A DNA stretch of 64,000 nt from assembly GCF_000003815.2 (NCBI RefSeq), contig NC_049992.1, forward strand, positions 16,126,019 through 16,190,018. The letters are read 5' to 3'. The number at the start of each line of letters is the position of its first letter. The first letter of the stretch is position 1. Shown here piece by piece: positions 10,163 to 21,672 of the stretch. The position numbers were made by a program, and so were the translations under genes. The DNA comes from Branchiostoma floridae (Eukaryota > Chordata > Leptocardii > Amphioxiformes > Branchiostomatidae). The notes beneath the pieces are model-generated. The model was not told where the DNA came from. It searched no databases and worked only from the letters and a program-made list of their open reading frames with translations.

Positions 10163-12228
10163 GCATTATGTTGTGAAAGGTCCAGAGAACTCTCCATATG
10201 AAGGTCAGTAGTTTTACTTTTTAGTATACTCTTTATGCAGTTATACAGATCTTAGGTTTACAAAAAAAATCAGTAAAAGATAGATGATACAAGATTTAAA
10301 GTTAACCTTTTATGTTGCCATATTGCCATTAATGGCACATGTTCCTGTTGATGGAGTATTTTTGGTACTTGCAGCTCTGTTTTGAGTTCCGTGTCATGTT
10401 TACTGTTATTGATCGCAGGCGGGCAGTACCACGGGAAGCTTGTGTTCCCCAGGGAGTTTCCCTTCAAACCTCCCAGTATCTACATGATGACTCCAAACGG
10501 ACGCTTTAAGTGTAATACCAGGTATGTCACAGATGGTGTGTTGACCATAACTTTGTACTGTCACAACTTTTATCTTTTCTAATAGCAAAGTGACCTAATA
10601 GTATCCCTTGTCAATCAGAATTTTATGCTTGTCAGAGGATCTGCTCCACAGTGTAAGGGTGTCTATTGTTTCCAATTTCTTTTTTTTTTAGTGCATCCAA
10701 ATTACACTTGGATGCATGCCTGGCTAAAAACCTGATGTTGATGCTCATTATCATGTCTTTTCCACTCGCTTTAGGTTGTGCCTGTCCATCAGTGACTTCC
10801 ACCCAGACACATGGAACCCTGCTTGGTCTGTGTCTACCATACTCACTGGCCTGCTTAGCTTCATGGTAAGAACTTGGTGAAAACCTTTTCTTGCAGATTG
10901 TGCAAGAATCCTTATCTTGTTCTACAAATTTTACTATAATTGAAATATTATAGAGAAGAACACATATTTTCTGATACAACAGCACGTGAAACTCAAATAC
11001 TGTTGATTAATATATGTTGTAAAATGTTGTTTTAGGTAGGACATCGACATTATGTCCAACAGTCGTAATGTATAACCATTGGCTTTGTTACATTTTGTAG
11101 TTGGAAACAACCCCAACACTTGGCAGTATAAACACATCTGATTATGTGGTAAGTACACCCATTCCTTTGTAGCAACCTGATAGACAAGAAGATTTGCATT
11201 TGCTGTCAGCAATTGCCTGGATTTCTATTTATGCCTGTAAGATAATGATATATTTGAAACATTATTGACATACTGCCATGTTCTAACTTTACATCTGTTA
11301 TAACATGTTATTGTGATAGTAAAATATAGATACTCGTGTTTTTCAGAAAAGACAACTGGCCCTACAGAGTGGACCATACAACCTGAAAGACAGAACTTTT
11401 TGTGAACTCTTCCCAGAAACTTCTGAGGTTTGTGCTTTCACAGTTGTTATTGCATAGTTAGAACAAACTATGTAATGCTTTTTTGTTGTTGAACGTGTGT
11501 TATACAAATGTACATGTTGAGAGAGAGCACCAGGTGTATTACTGCCCAAAATGTCTTTTAAAGCTTGCAGACTAGTTGGCCAATCGATTTACGTGTTATG
11601 TTACAGGGACTTTCAAAGGGACCAAAAATCATTAAACTTTATTTAAAGTAAGACTCTTTTTCGACAACCACAACTTTATTTTCACCAATGTTTTTGTGAC
11701 GGTCTGTCACCTTCCTTATAGGGCAATTCTGACTGGTTCACAGCATCTTTAATTAATGACACCTACATGTATTGCTGCCGAACAATGTGAACCAGTCAGT
11801 ATTGCCCTAAGGAAGCTGACAGTCAGGTACTGAAACATTGGCGATTTGTGGTATTATGAAAACAGTCTCTTGATTTAGTAACATACCAACCTGATGAAAC
11901 TTTTCATGGACCATAATCATGTGGGAAGTCGAGTATACAGAAGGTATATCTTCTATCGTTCTGAAATATTTTCTGTCTTTTGCATCCTCTGCAGGACATA
12001 AGAAGAGATCTTGCCAAAAGGGAAGCAGAACTGACCAGAGCGCACGAGGCAGCGAGTAGCGGAAACTCCTCCGCGGACCCCAGACAAGACAACGGTGGAA
12101 TCCCCAACCCAGCTGGCGCTAATGGCGGCATGATCGGCAGCACGTTGGCCAACATTTTTGTAATCGTAGGATTCGCTGCATTCGCCTACACAGTCAAATA
12201 TGTGTTAAGAACGATGGCGCACCAATGA
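10163..12228 (+). CDS. UBE2J2: Ubiquitin-conjugating enzyme E2 J2-like, tail-anchored (5' exons missing)
   Basis: ER-membrane E2 that hands ubiquitin to E3 ligases in ER-associated degradation. Six exons with consistent phases: 10163-10203, 10419-10521, 10775-10865, 11101-11148, 11347-11427, 11995-12228 (stop TGA). The protein starts inside the UBC fold at [15 protein letters not shown], then [41 protein letters not shown] (the Cys of LCLS is the catalytic residue in UBE2J2), [13 protein letters not shown], and [13 protein letters not shown] divergent Ser/Gly/Asn linker follows, then a C-terminal membrane anchor ([20 protein letters not shown]), nearly identical to the human one. About 199 residues are visible; roughly 43 N-terminal residues are absent and may lie in the gap at 9504-9603. 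The 3' UTR holds a TA-flanked MITE; a possible poly(A) signal is at 14143-14148. Confidence 0.96.
11704..11822. repeat. Imperfect foldback in UBE2J2 last intron
   Basis: The arms CTGTCACCTTCCTTATAGGG with AATTCTGACTGGTTCACA and the inverted TGTGAACCAGTCAGTATT with GCCCTAAGGAAGCTGACAG enclose a short AT-rich loop. It looks like a short MITE or solo foldback. Confidence 0.7.
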
Positions 12229-12299
12229 TGTACAAAGTACCTGTACAGTAGGTAAGGGGGTGGGGGGTTACATGGACAGCATTTAGAAGAAACGTACTA

Positions 12300-12464
12300 C
12301 AGTCAAACTTGTCCTGAGCAACCACTCAAGGGACTGAGCAAAAATAGTTACTGAGGCCAGTTGGTTGCTCCTGACAAGTTTGTTGGTTGGCAAAAAGGCG
12401 GTTTTCTTATCACAATATATACCTTAGTACCTGTACCAAGTGGTTGCTCGAACAAGTTTGACTG
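12300..12464. mobile_element. 165-bp TA-flanked MITE (CAGTCAAACTTGT family) in UBE2J2 3' UTR
   Basis: Terminal inverted repeats CAGTCAAACTTGTCCTGAGC and, at the other end, GCTCGAACAAGTTTGACTG, flanked by TA at 12298-12299 and 12465-12466. This is the signature of a non-autonomous Tc1/mariner-type element. It is related to the element at 20449-20931. Confidence 0.8.
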
Positions 12465-14647
12465 TACTTGAAGGTAATGGTTGTAGCTAGACCAGTTCAG
12501 TTAGAAACTGTATACTACCACTGGAGGTACACAAAATAGTGTTGTACCAGTAATTAGAATGATGATGACTGTTCCTGTTTTAAATGACATCAAACTCCAA
12601 AGTGTCCATCCTTAGAAGTAAGATGGAAAGAAAATAACAAAAAGGATTTGTTCATTATTATATCCCAAGTTAATCTTTAATTGAGATTGGCAATGTCAAA
12701 GTTTTTTGTCATTTTTGCTGTCATGAGAGGTGAGAAGAATTAGTGACTATTTGCCCATCCTACATTACTGGATCTTAGACAAGTTTTAAATTATACACAG
12801 ATATATACAGCAAGTTTGGATAGCCAAAAAAATATGGTGATGTCTCGGATGATATATGAAAAAAAAAACCATCTCATTGACATCGTTTGCTTTTGGTAAT
12901 TATGAAATCTTCATTGAATCCCTGGTCCTTTGCTTCGACCGTATATTTTATCAATTTTACTTTCTGCATCACAGATACTGGTGTGCTAGTATTTCTCAAT
13001 TTCATTCCTTTGCTTGGATTGATTTTGGGACAAGTACATGTATTCCCCAAATGCAATCCATGATAGGACTGTTGCTTTAGTGTCAAGTATATCCAGATGT
13101 GGAAAAAGCAGATAAACTGTTGTAAAGAGTTAGTAAAACATTGCAAATTGGGCTTTGGATGTGACAAATGTTTGAAAGAGAAATAATATAAGTTAAGCCC
13201 ATTTTTGTAGTCATGGATTTGTCCTGAGGTTTAGAAGGGGACATGGGTTATTGTTAGGATGTTGCAGTATGGACACAGAAAGGACACAACTTCAATGTTC
13301 AATTATTGAGTGACAACAGTACTCTGTTCTGTTAGAACTACAATACACTGCATATGATTTAACCATGCTCTGCATGTAACATGTTATATTCCTGATTATA
13401 TCCTGTACTTGTGATGCTGTACTTTTCTTGCACAATTTATTCTGCCTGTTCTAACATGTATTATTTGTCTTATTATGATAAAATTAATATGGCATGTAAC
13501 ATCAACATTCTTAATTCCACCAGATGCCATCACACCACCACATGAGAAAAATAGATGAATTCAATGTGATTCAAAAAGTTGTACCACTACAGCTTAACTA
13601 ATCCTGGTGTATACACTGAAGATATTTCGGTGTTGAAGACAATCTTGAGAAGGCCTTTATGACGATGTTTTTGTATGTGGCAGTATTTTGGCACCAGGTG
13701 GAATTATGAGAGTTTATGTTACAACTCAAAGCTGCAGTTTTTGTTACTTTCAAGTAAAGAAAGATGATGCAGACTGTATTTTCAGGAGTTTATTTGGTGT
13801 ATTTACATTGCTTCTTCTCCTTGGATATTGGAGTGAAAAACTACAGAACCCCTTAAACACCTTGTTTGTTTTGAGGAACTTCTTGATTGTATGTACAGTA
13901 ATATATTGATGACTTTCAACTTTGCTCAAAAATATACCCGGAGAAGTGTGCTTTCACAGTCCCTTGTCATTTGTACAGTAGATTCAAAAGCTCGGAGATC
14001 TACAATTGAATGGTCCTATACCCTATAGTAACTATCTTTCCAGTAAGGCTAGAGTTTGTTTTGTTTTGTGACAACTGTCTGAACACCCTGTACACAAAAT
14101 GAAAATGAACATTTCTCTAAAGTCAACAAATTTTCCTATTGCAATAAAACCTAGGAATATACATTGTACCTTAGTACCAGTATCCCAACTGACTTGTAAC
14201 CTTTTATTTGTCCTGCTTGAAAAACAAATGTACCTACTTAAACTCTCATATAAACTCTTTTTTTTAAACTGGAAAATATGTGACACATTTATAATTGGTT
14301 TTTGTTAATTAACGTTCAGCTTACTGGAAAATATATTGTGTTTATGAAGCATTTTTTCAAAGAGTCATTGAATCTAGTTTAAATACATATGTAGTTTCCC
14401 ATATTTTCAAGATGCACCGAAGTGGTGAGTATTAAAGTAGGACCTGGGAATTTTACATCGTGTTGGGAAGTAAAGTTATATATCTTGCAACAATGGTAAT
14501 TGATAAAAAAAGATTTCTACTCGTCAACACCAATATTTTCACCCATACGGAAGCTTATTTAGATGAAACAAAGTGTTGCTGGAAAGGCGATAGCCTGGTA
14601 TCCAAATGTATTTAGCTGCCAAGACCTCTTATAGCCAGGTATCGAAC
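12465..14647. other. AT-rich 3' UTR/intergenic sequence
   Basis: No gene recognised. Part is probably UBE2J2 3' UTR (AATAAA at 14143-14148). Only short unsupported open frames occur. Confidence 0.5.
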
Positions 14648-14937
14648 TAGCCTCCTTCACCGGCGTCTCTGGGAGGGAAGCTTGGCAATTTTTTTTGGGG
14701 GGGAAATTTTTTTTTTTGGGGGGGGGGGGCGGTAGGTTGATTCGCGATTTTTAACCGGGAATTTATGCCGGGAAAGGAATATATGCCGGGGAAGGATATA
14801 CACCGGACAGCTTGTACGGGCTAGGCGAAATTGGCTTCCCAGTACGCGAATCAACCTACCGCCCCCCCCCCCCAAAAAAAATTTCCCCCCCAAAAAAAAA
14901 TTGACAAGCTTCCCAGAGACGCCGGTGAAGGAGGCTA
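14648..14937. mobile_element. 290-bp foldback element with homopolymer-rich arms and 9-bp target duplication
   Basis: About 98-bp inverted arms run from TAGCCTCCTTCACCGGCGTC to its complement ending GGAGGCTA. Each arm contains adjacent T- and G-runs (A- and C-runs in the other arm). The element is bracketed by identical 9-mers GTATCGAAC at 14639-14647 and 14938-14946. Long arms plus a 9-bp duplication fit a Mutator-like (MULE) MITE; the class is inferred from these two traits only. Confidence 0.85.
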
Positions 14938-15623
14938 GTATCGAACACTGTTGTAGCTGCGAGTCATCTTCCTTTTGCGCAAATAGAGTGAGAAGAAGAA
15001 GAGATTCGGCAGCTATAACAGGTTGGGAGACCACGCTACAAATGCAAAACACACCTCTCATGTGTATTTAAGCACCCCAAAGCAAAGTATATGGCTGGTA
15101 AAACTGCCTGATGAGATGTTCATCATCAGGCTAAGGTAGACTCTCCCATACCGGGTCCTGGAACCATGGCCGAATCACTATGTTTTCGTACCTGTTGGGA
15201 GAAATACATCTGATCAATTACAGAGTACATACTGTTGAGAAGATTAAACTAGATCTATGCATGTAGATAACAGCCGGTTTTTGCTAGTAGTGGGATCAAA
15301 GACGTTATCTACATCAGAGCTTTACAACCATCACTAAACAGAGACGATGGGCGCCATAGGCTTCCTGCAACTTATGATCCCTACTCACCGGGTCACATGA
15401 GCTATCTACATAACTTGACGTCAGGGATTTTTCATTCCCTGACAAAGACTAGCTGATCCAATTTTTGTGTTTGGAAACTACAGTTCAAATTCTTCCAGAA
15501 TTCAAGTAATGTAGGTAAGGTTTTGATGTTTCTATGTAAACGATTAGGATTACCTTAAATAGTAAATTGATTTTTAAAAAGGCGATACGTGAGAAACAAC
15601 ATAAGTGGACGATGATACGTGCA
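14938..15623. other. Intergenic sequence with a small hairpin
   Basis: No gene seen. ATGTAGATAAC at about 15259 and GTTATCTACAT at about 15303 form inverted arms with a ~35-nt spacer, perhaps a MITE relic. Confidence 0.5.
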
Positions 15624-18236
15624 TTACTCTATTCCCAGGAGTCTCTTGATGTCCTGGTGCAGCCTGGAGGGGGGAGTCTTGTAACTGTAACGGCGGTACG
15701 GCTGTCCGTCTCGACCAATCAGGAACTTCTCAAAGTTGTACGTGATATCGTTACGCTGAAAAAGAATAGGCCATACACGTCTGTTGTTGCAGTTGTAACA
15801 GCGACACCTAGCTGCAATGTAAAGTATGACCCATCAACAGTATTACCATGAGTAAGGAGACGGATCGATAATTACCTAAACGTTTGTATGCGAGAATGTA
15901 CTAGTTATGTACAAACAAATTTATTAGTTGGTGATTTACCAAGGAGAAGAAAATGTTCATTGGATTGTTTTATGTCTACATATTTCCCCGATCATATCAG
16001 TAATTGCACTTGACATGAACGCTGATGATGAGAGACTAAAGAAACCGACGTCTGTTCCTTGAATTGCTAGAATCCATAATTATATTTCTTTGTAAACTTC
16101 TCCACGTTTGCCTTGTTTGCTCGAGTATCAATGTACTAACGAACCGTTTAACTTACTTTGACTGGGTTCCATGTGATTTCTGACGACTCAGCGACCAGCA
16201 TAGTGTTATCATCGCTGGGGTAGGGTAGTCTGTCTTTCAGGAAGTCGAACACGCGGTGGGTCCGGGACCCGTTCACATCGCACTTCACGAACAATTGGAA
16301 ACTGGGCTGGTGACGGACAACATTCATAAATATACATAACATATCAACATCTAAAGTATACATACTATGGGTCCATCTGCATGCATTTGAAGCCTAATAA
16401 ACGGTTACCTGTGGCGACTATTACATTGCTTTCCCTGCTTACATTACTTGCAGGAAAGTTTTACAACATTGAAGTATTCAGCACCAGGGACAGCATCACG
16501 CTGATGATCGGCCGTCACAACAATGCATAACACTTACACTACAAACCTACAAACAGGACAGGCCTTACAACAGTCATCATGGCTGTTGTATGGTACCAGT
16601 AGGCCTTTGTGTAGGTAAAACACCTACAGTCACGTTAAGGGTAGTTAGTGCCATAACGTAAAACAACTTTCATATGGTATATACTACCATTTCATAGCAC
16701 CATTTAGCTAACTCATTTAAAGTTTGTTCTTTGGATGTGACGCTGTTAGAATACGTCACTAAATTGAGTGCAGGTCCACATTCTTTTTAAATTTCTGTCT
16801 TAAAGAAAACAAAAACAAAGCCTACCTGAAATGGCGGTCCGGGCCGGACGTATCTCAGACACTTCACAATCTCGTCATTCTCAAACGGCTCGCTGTGTCC
16901 GAATTGATTACAGCAGAACGCTAAGATGACCAGGCCGTGTAGGCCGTACAGATGCATCAGGTTGTTTAGCTGTCGGAACAGGAACGTACTAAACGTTACC
17001 GTACAATACGTTGCAAGTGAAGGAATGTGATTCTTCTGATCCATATACAGAAGAGCGCCCAATCAAGACAATATACTACAATCCTTCCGCAGTATTCCAT
17101 CTGTAAAAAAACCTTCGAGTTCAGTACCCTCCGTCTGTACTACTTTTACAGATCTTGCTCAACCCCTAAACGTAGTGGATATTTTGGTGTTAAAGTTTAG
17201 TGTTTCCAAACTTTATTCTGTTGCTTGCGTTTTTGTTATCTTGGCCCTTTTTCGCTGATAAACAACACTGTCCCTTAAAGGTCTCAACCCCACTTATATC
17301 CTTTCACGTCACCCTTAGCTGTATTGATTGATTGTGCTTTCACACGGAAACCTTAAGACATGTGAATGGGCTACAAGAAGTATCCGATACATAAAGATAA
17401 TTGATTACAGCAGTGATAATTGAAAAGGGGTCAATCATAGCATTATCTGCGATATCGATTTAATGACTGTAGGCTACTGTTGGCATTTTGCAGGTTCATG
17501 TACCAATAAATTTCTTTTGTTTCTTTTTTCTTTTTAATAGGGGTAGTATGGTGAAAGTATTCTGAAGCATTCAAATTTCATTGATAATGCATAGTGAAAG
17601 ATAATGCACAGAAATTCGATTACAATAGAATTTTTGTCTAATCCGGATGAATTAAAGGCAAATTTCGTTATAGAGTATGTTCACCACCAAAAGAGCGTAA
17701 CAGGATTGAAATTTAGAACATTAATAGAACAGAACATTAGCAGGGTAAAATTCTTATGATGACAAGGCACAGAACACAGTCACCTTAATTTGTTCCGACA
17801 GTAGAAATCGGAGCACTTGAAACATTACCCGATAAAAGCAAAGCGTTTCAACCAGGTGTGTACATTGTAAACAGAAACGAGAACACCCAAGACTGAACTT
17901 CTATTCCCTAGATAATTTCTATTCCCTATGCACCTTACAATCATATCCTATCGAAATGTGTGGAGTGTTAGCCGTTACCTGAGTGAACTCCCGTGTTGTG
18001 AGGTAGCAGGCTGACGCCACGTTGGTTACCAGGACGACCTTGCCCGTGTAGCGAGAGAAGTGGATGATGTCCCCGGCACCAGCCCCGCTCAGGGCCTGGC
18101 CAGACAGGTCGAAGAAATTGCGGACGTGCTGGGTCGATGTGCTGATGGTGTTGTGGCCCGGACCAGGGCCCGTGATGTTAGCATACACCCAGGATCCGTC
18201 CATCTTTGAGTGGTGGTAATTGTTCATCATTGCCAT
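15624..18236 (-). CDS. Glutathione peroxidase, cysteine form, four exons
   Basis: Thiol peroxidase reducing H2O2 or lipid hydroperoxides. Minus-strand exons 18236-17979, 16969-16826, 16306-16157 and 15755-15624 (stop TAA) join in phase to give 227 residues, the size of GPX3-type proteins. Seen in order: KMDGSWVY near the N-terminus, GKVVLVTNVASACYLTTREF with Cys77 where selenocysteine stands in vertebrate GPX1-4, the GLVILAFCCNQFGHSEP loop (Gln108), LRYVRPGPPFQPSFQLF, VKCDVNGS, and RNDITYNFEKFLIGRDGQPY. The family's usual WNFEKFL is YNFEKFL here, so the tetrad Trp is Tyr190 while Asn191 is kept. ATG 18236 has an in-frame stop 18 nt upstream; an untranslated or signal-peptide exon further upstream cannot be excluded. 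Confidence 0.93.
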
Positions 18237-20448
18237 GCTGGTTGCATCAGTTTACAAAGATGACGATATCCTCAAAATAAATACGATGAGGGACAAAAAC
18301 ACACCTGTGGCAGCTGACGAAAGACCAGATAACCCCAAGCGCGGTCTTAAAAAATAATTTGAAAGTAGACAGCAGTTAAGTTACATAGTGGCCTTAGAGG
18401 TCATCTGATGTTTTTATCTAATAAACAAGTCCTTACGAGTCTTTCACTTCCGATCAACAGTTCTGAAAAGGTTGGTCACGAAAGGCTACGATCCTGGAGA
18501 AAAATAAGCACAATCTCAGACCTGCATCCGACGATCTGCAGATTTCCTCTGAAGACTTGCCTGTCCGGGGTATCCACGGGCGTCCCAAACCTTCAAGACA
18601 GTGATGCCACCTTCATCACAATCTGACAAACAGTCAACAACAAAACCTACAAACGCTTGTAAAAATCTCAGAGGTAGACAGTCTCCAGCTTTTGGACCAT
18701 TTCCAAACACACCCCTCGTCCTCCACTCAGAGCGCTATTTTGTTACTCCCCTGGGTTGTAAGGTATGTTACAGTGTGAAGCCTTCCCAATCCAGTGGAAT
18801 GTTAAATCTTTATGACATGATATGGCGGGTGATGAGAGAACAAAAGCGTGAATACAAAGGAAACGCCATGACAAAGGATATACCATGAATATTTCACGAC
18901 GAACATGAAAGGTTTTTCAGGCATCGCGCTTCATCACTGGATAAAACAATAGGCTTCTGACATTGTATCCGTAGTAACACGTCTATGACGCAAGGTCACT
19001 TTGAAGAATACAAATTAACAGGTTCTTAGTCAAAATTGACGTCAGTCATTTCATACCTGTGCGTTCCTCTGCAGTAGGCTGTTAAACAATGTTACTTTGA
19101 AACTCTACTGTACTACATGATAAAAAATTATGCAAATGACTTTCTGCATGATTTATGCTTGGTTATGTACACCTTTAACTAACTTACACAGGTCACAATG
19201 TTGACAATCCAATCATTCTCACACTAATTATGCAAGACATTTTCACATTAAATATCCAAATTAGAGACTTATTTTATCAATCGGTATCTGCATTTCTTCC
19301 ACCTGTTACAAACTACATGTTACATGTATTTGAGTCCTATAATGGAAAACACTGTAAATTTAGATTTTACTCGTTATTAAGCATGCTGACCACAAATATC
19401 CCGAAACAGACACACAGGCACACCAAAAATATACCTCCATTTTTCATGAAGGTGACAATACATACTAAGCAATTCCTTTTAGGAACAAATCTTGATCATA
19501 ATACTAATCACACAACTTTAGGATCAAGAAATATGACACTGACACCCAACATCTTCATATAGCAATGTTTCTTTTCAAATCATCTTCCTCTGCTACTGGT
19601 ACACGATGTATTTAACACTCAGTTCCATGGAATGTACAGGCAAAAATACTAGTATGTACATGTATAGACTGGCCCGTACTGTTCAACATTATAGTAGGTA
19701 TGTTTTCGCCTGTACTCTTCAACATAGTAGGTATGTTTCTGTAATAGGAAAACTACTATCCTGTAGCAATCTATGACTTACGAACTGCCTAGAAACAATA
19801 TATGGTCTCTATTAAAGTTTATACATATTTATTACGGAATGCTCACTTACAAAGGTGTTACTATAATGGCAAAGGCAGTGTCAGACTGACAGTGTGAAAA
19901 CACAAAGTATTACATGAAAATTAATGCTTGTATATCACCAACCTGATATAACTTTCAAAGTGGATTTTACAGCCATTCATTTCTGACTGTGATTTCATTT
20001 CTACTTATTCAAAAGTTGACAAGTAAATGCAAAACTTTCCACATTCATCTGATAGTTTCATGAACCAAAAGTCACATTTTCAAAAATGTGCCACTGGAAA
20101 TGTAAGACTGCACCGAGGGTTTGTAACTTTGCAACATGTTTTTTTAAACTGCCTTTGAAACATAGAAACAATCAAATCAGAGTCTTATTTTGCTACCTCT
20201 TTTAATAGTACAAAATACTGTAGCTAAAGTAGTCATTCCCACAACTTTATGACTGTAAGTGTTAGAGCCTCCAATATCGCATATCATGGCAGTGAAAGGT
20301 TGTGTGGCTCAATGCTGCTTGTTGTTGTGAGAAACTTTCTTATAAACAGCTACATTTGGCGACTAATTGAGTGCAACAAAAGTAAATGTTTTGTTAAATA
20401 AGCTAAAGACTCTAGGGGCAGTGGGTTGTTTGTGTCTTGTGCATGGTA
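18237..20448. other. Intergenic sequence upstream of the peroxidase gene
   Basis: No gene called. An exon-like minus-strand block (about 18627-18525, between a pyrimidine-rich AG and ATGCAG|GT) encodes DEGGITVLKVWDARGYPGQ and could be an upstream exon, but I cannot link it by phase or homology. Confidence 0.4.
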
Positions 20449-20931
20449 CAGTCAAACCTGTCTATAGCGGCCACCCAAGGGACTGGAGAAATATGGCCAC
20501 CATAGACAGGTGGCCGTTATAGAGAAAAATGTTGATCAATTGACCATGAGCAAGCTACACATGATTTCAGTTCCCACTAATCTTTCTCACCAAGTAACAT
20601 TGTCTCGATCGGTAAATTCACCGACAAAGACTTGCACTTAAATGCTCAAGGCATGCATACCTTCTGCTACCGCCAAAATGACCCTGTCAGGAACTCCAAA
20701 TCCTCGCAAACAATTTCAAACTTGGTGCAGGGTGACATAAGGCTGCAGTATGGTTGCGATAGGCAGTGTTTCTGTATCAACGGGACCGGAAAACGTGTGG
20801 CCGTGGCCGCGTTGGACAGGTGGCCGCTAAGCCTATTTCTTAATCATTACGAATCCAAGGGACCGACAAAAAGTGGCCACTATGGCCAGGTGGCTGCTAT
20901 GCAAAGGTGGCCGCTAATACAGGTTTGACTG
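20449..20931. mobile_element. 483-bp TA-flanked MITE (CAGTCAAACCTGT family)
   Basis: The inverted ends CAGTCAAACCTGT and ACAGGTTTGACTG are flanked by TA (20447-20448, 20932-20933). Inside, GGTGGCCGCTA-like motifs repeat near both ends. It is a non-autonomous Tc1/mariner-type element, longer than the relative at 12300-12464. Confidence 0.85.
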
Positions 20932-21672
20932 TACTGGAAGGTTGAGCCCATCCCTCTCCTTCCTCCAGGTGTTTCAATGTACCTTCCAACTGAAGTCAGG
21001 TACCCATTTTTACACCTGAACTGCCAAGTATCAAAGCTATGACCTCTTTACCTTGTGTGAAGTCTAATCACTTGGATACCAACGCCACAAAGTTTGATAA
21101 AGTCAAATATATGATATCATCAGTTTCAAATATATGATATCAACAGTTTCAAATATCAAAGAGTTTGAACAGTGCTGTTTTCATCATAGTCTATTACTAC
21201 ATACAAACTGTCAAATAAGTAATGTCTGAAAACATAGGACTCTTTAGGGCTAGTACTGCAATACACAAATAGCACATGTACCATGGAATAAGACATGAAA
21301 GTATAGACAAGATGCATTTGTCATATATGACCTTAGAGTAAAGGAAAAACATGAGCATAGTAAAAAAATAGAGAAAAATGAACTTTCTAGTATTACACTA
21401 TTGTACATATAACAGTCAACATATTTGCATCTCTTTATTTCTTGTCATGTAAAGGTTTCACCTACTTTCTTGCCATGTCAACATATCATCTATACTGTTG
21501 CACTTTAATGCTATCCTATTAGTTCACAGTCTCTAGGTTATACACATGGAATGACATGTACAAGTTGCAGTTCAAGTCACTGATAGTATCTTTGGCTTTC
21601 CATAGAAAAATAAATCTTGACTCTCTTGACGACAGAGACATCTGAATGCCTGATGGTCTCACCACATAGTTT

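Noticed and set aside
14648-14937. Poly-G/poly-C stretches as an assembly artefact.
   Set aside because: Long matching arms and identical 9-bp flanks argue for a genuine inserted element.
18525-18627. Exon-like block upstream of the glutathione peroxidase.
   Set aside because: Splice-like edges but no family match and no phase link to the ATG at 18236, which has an in-frame stop just upstream.
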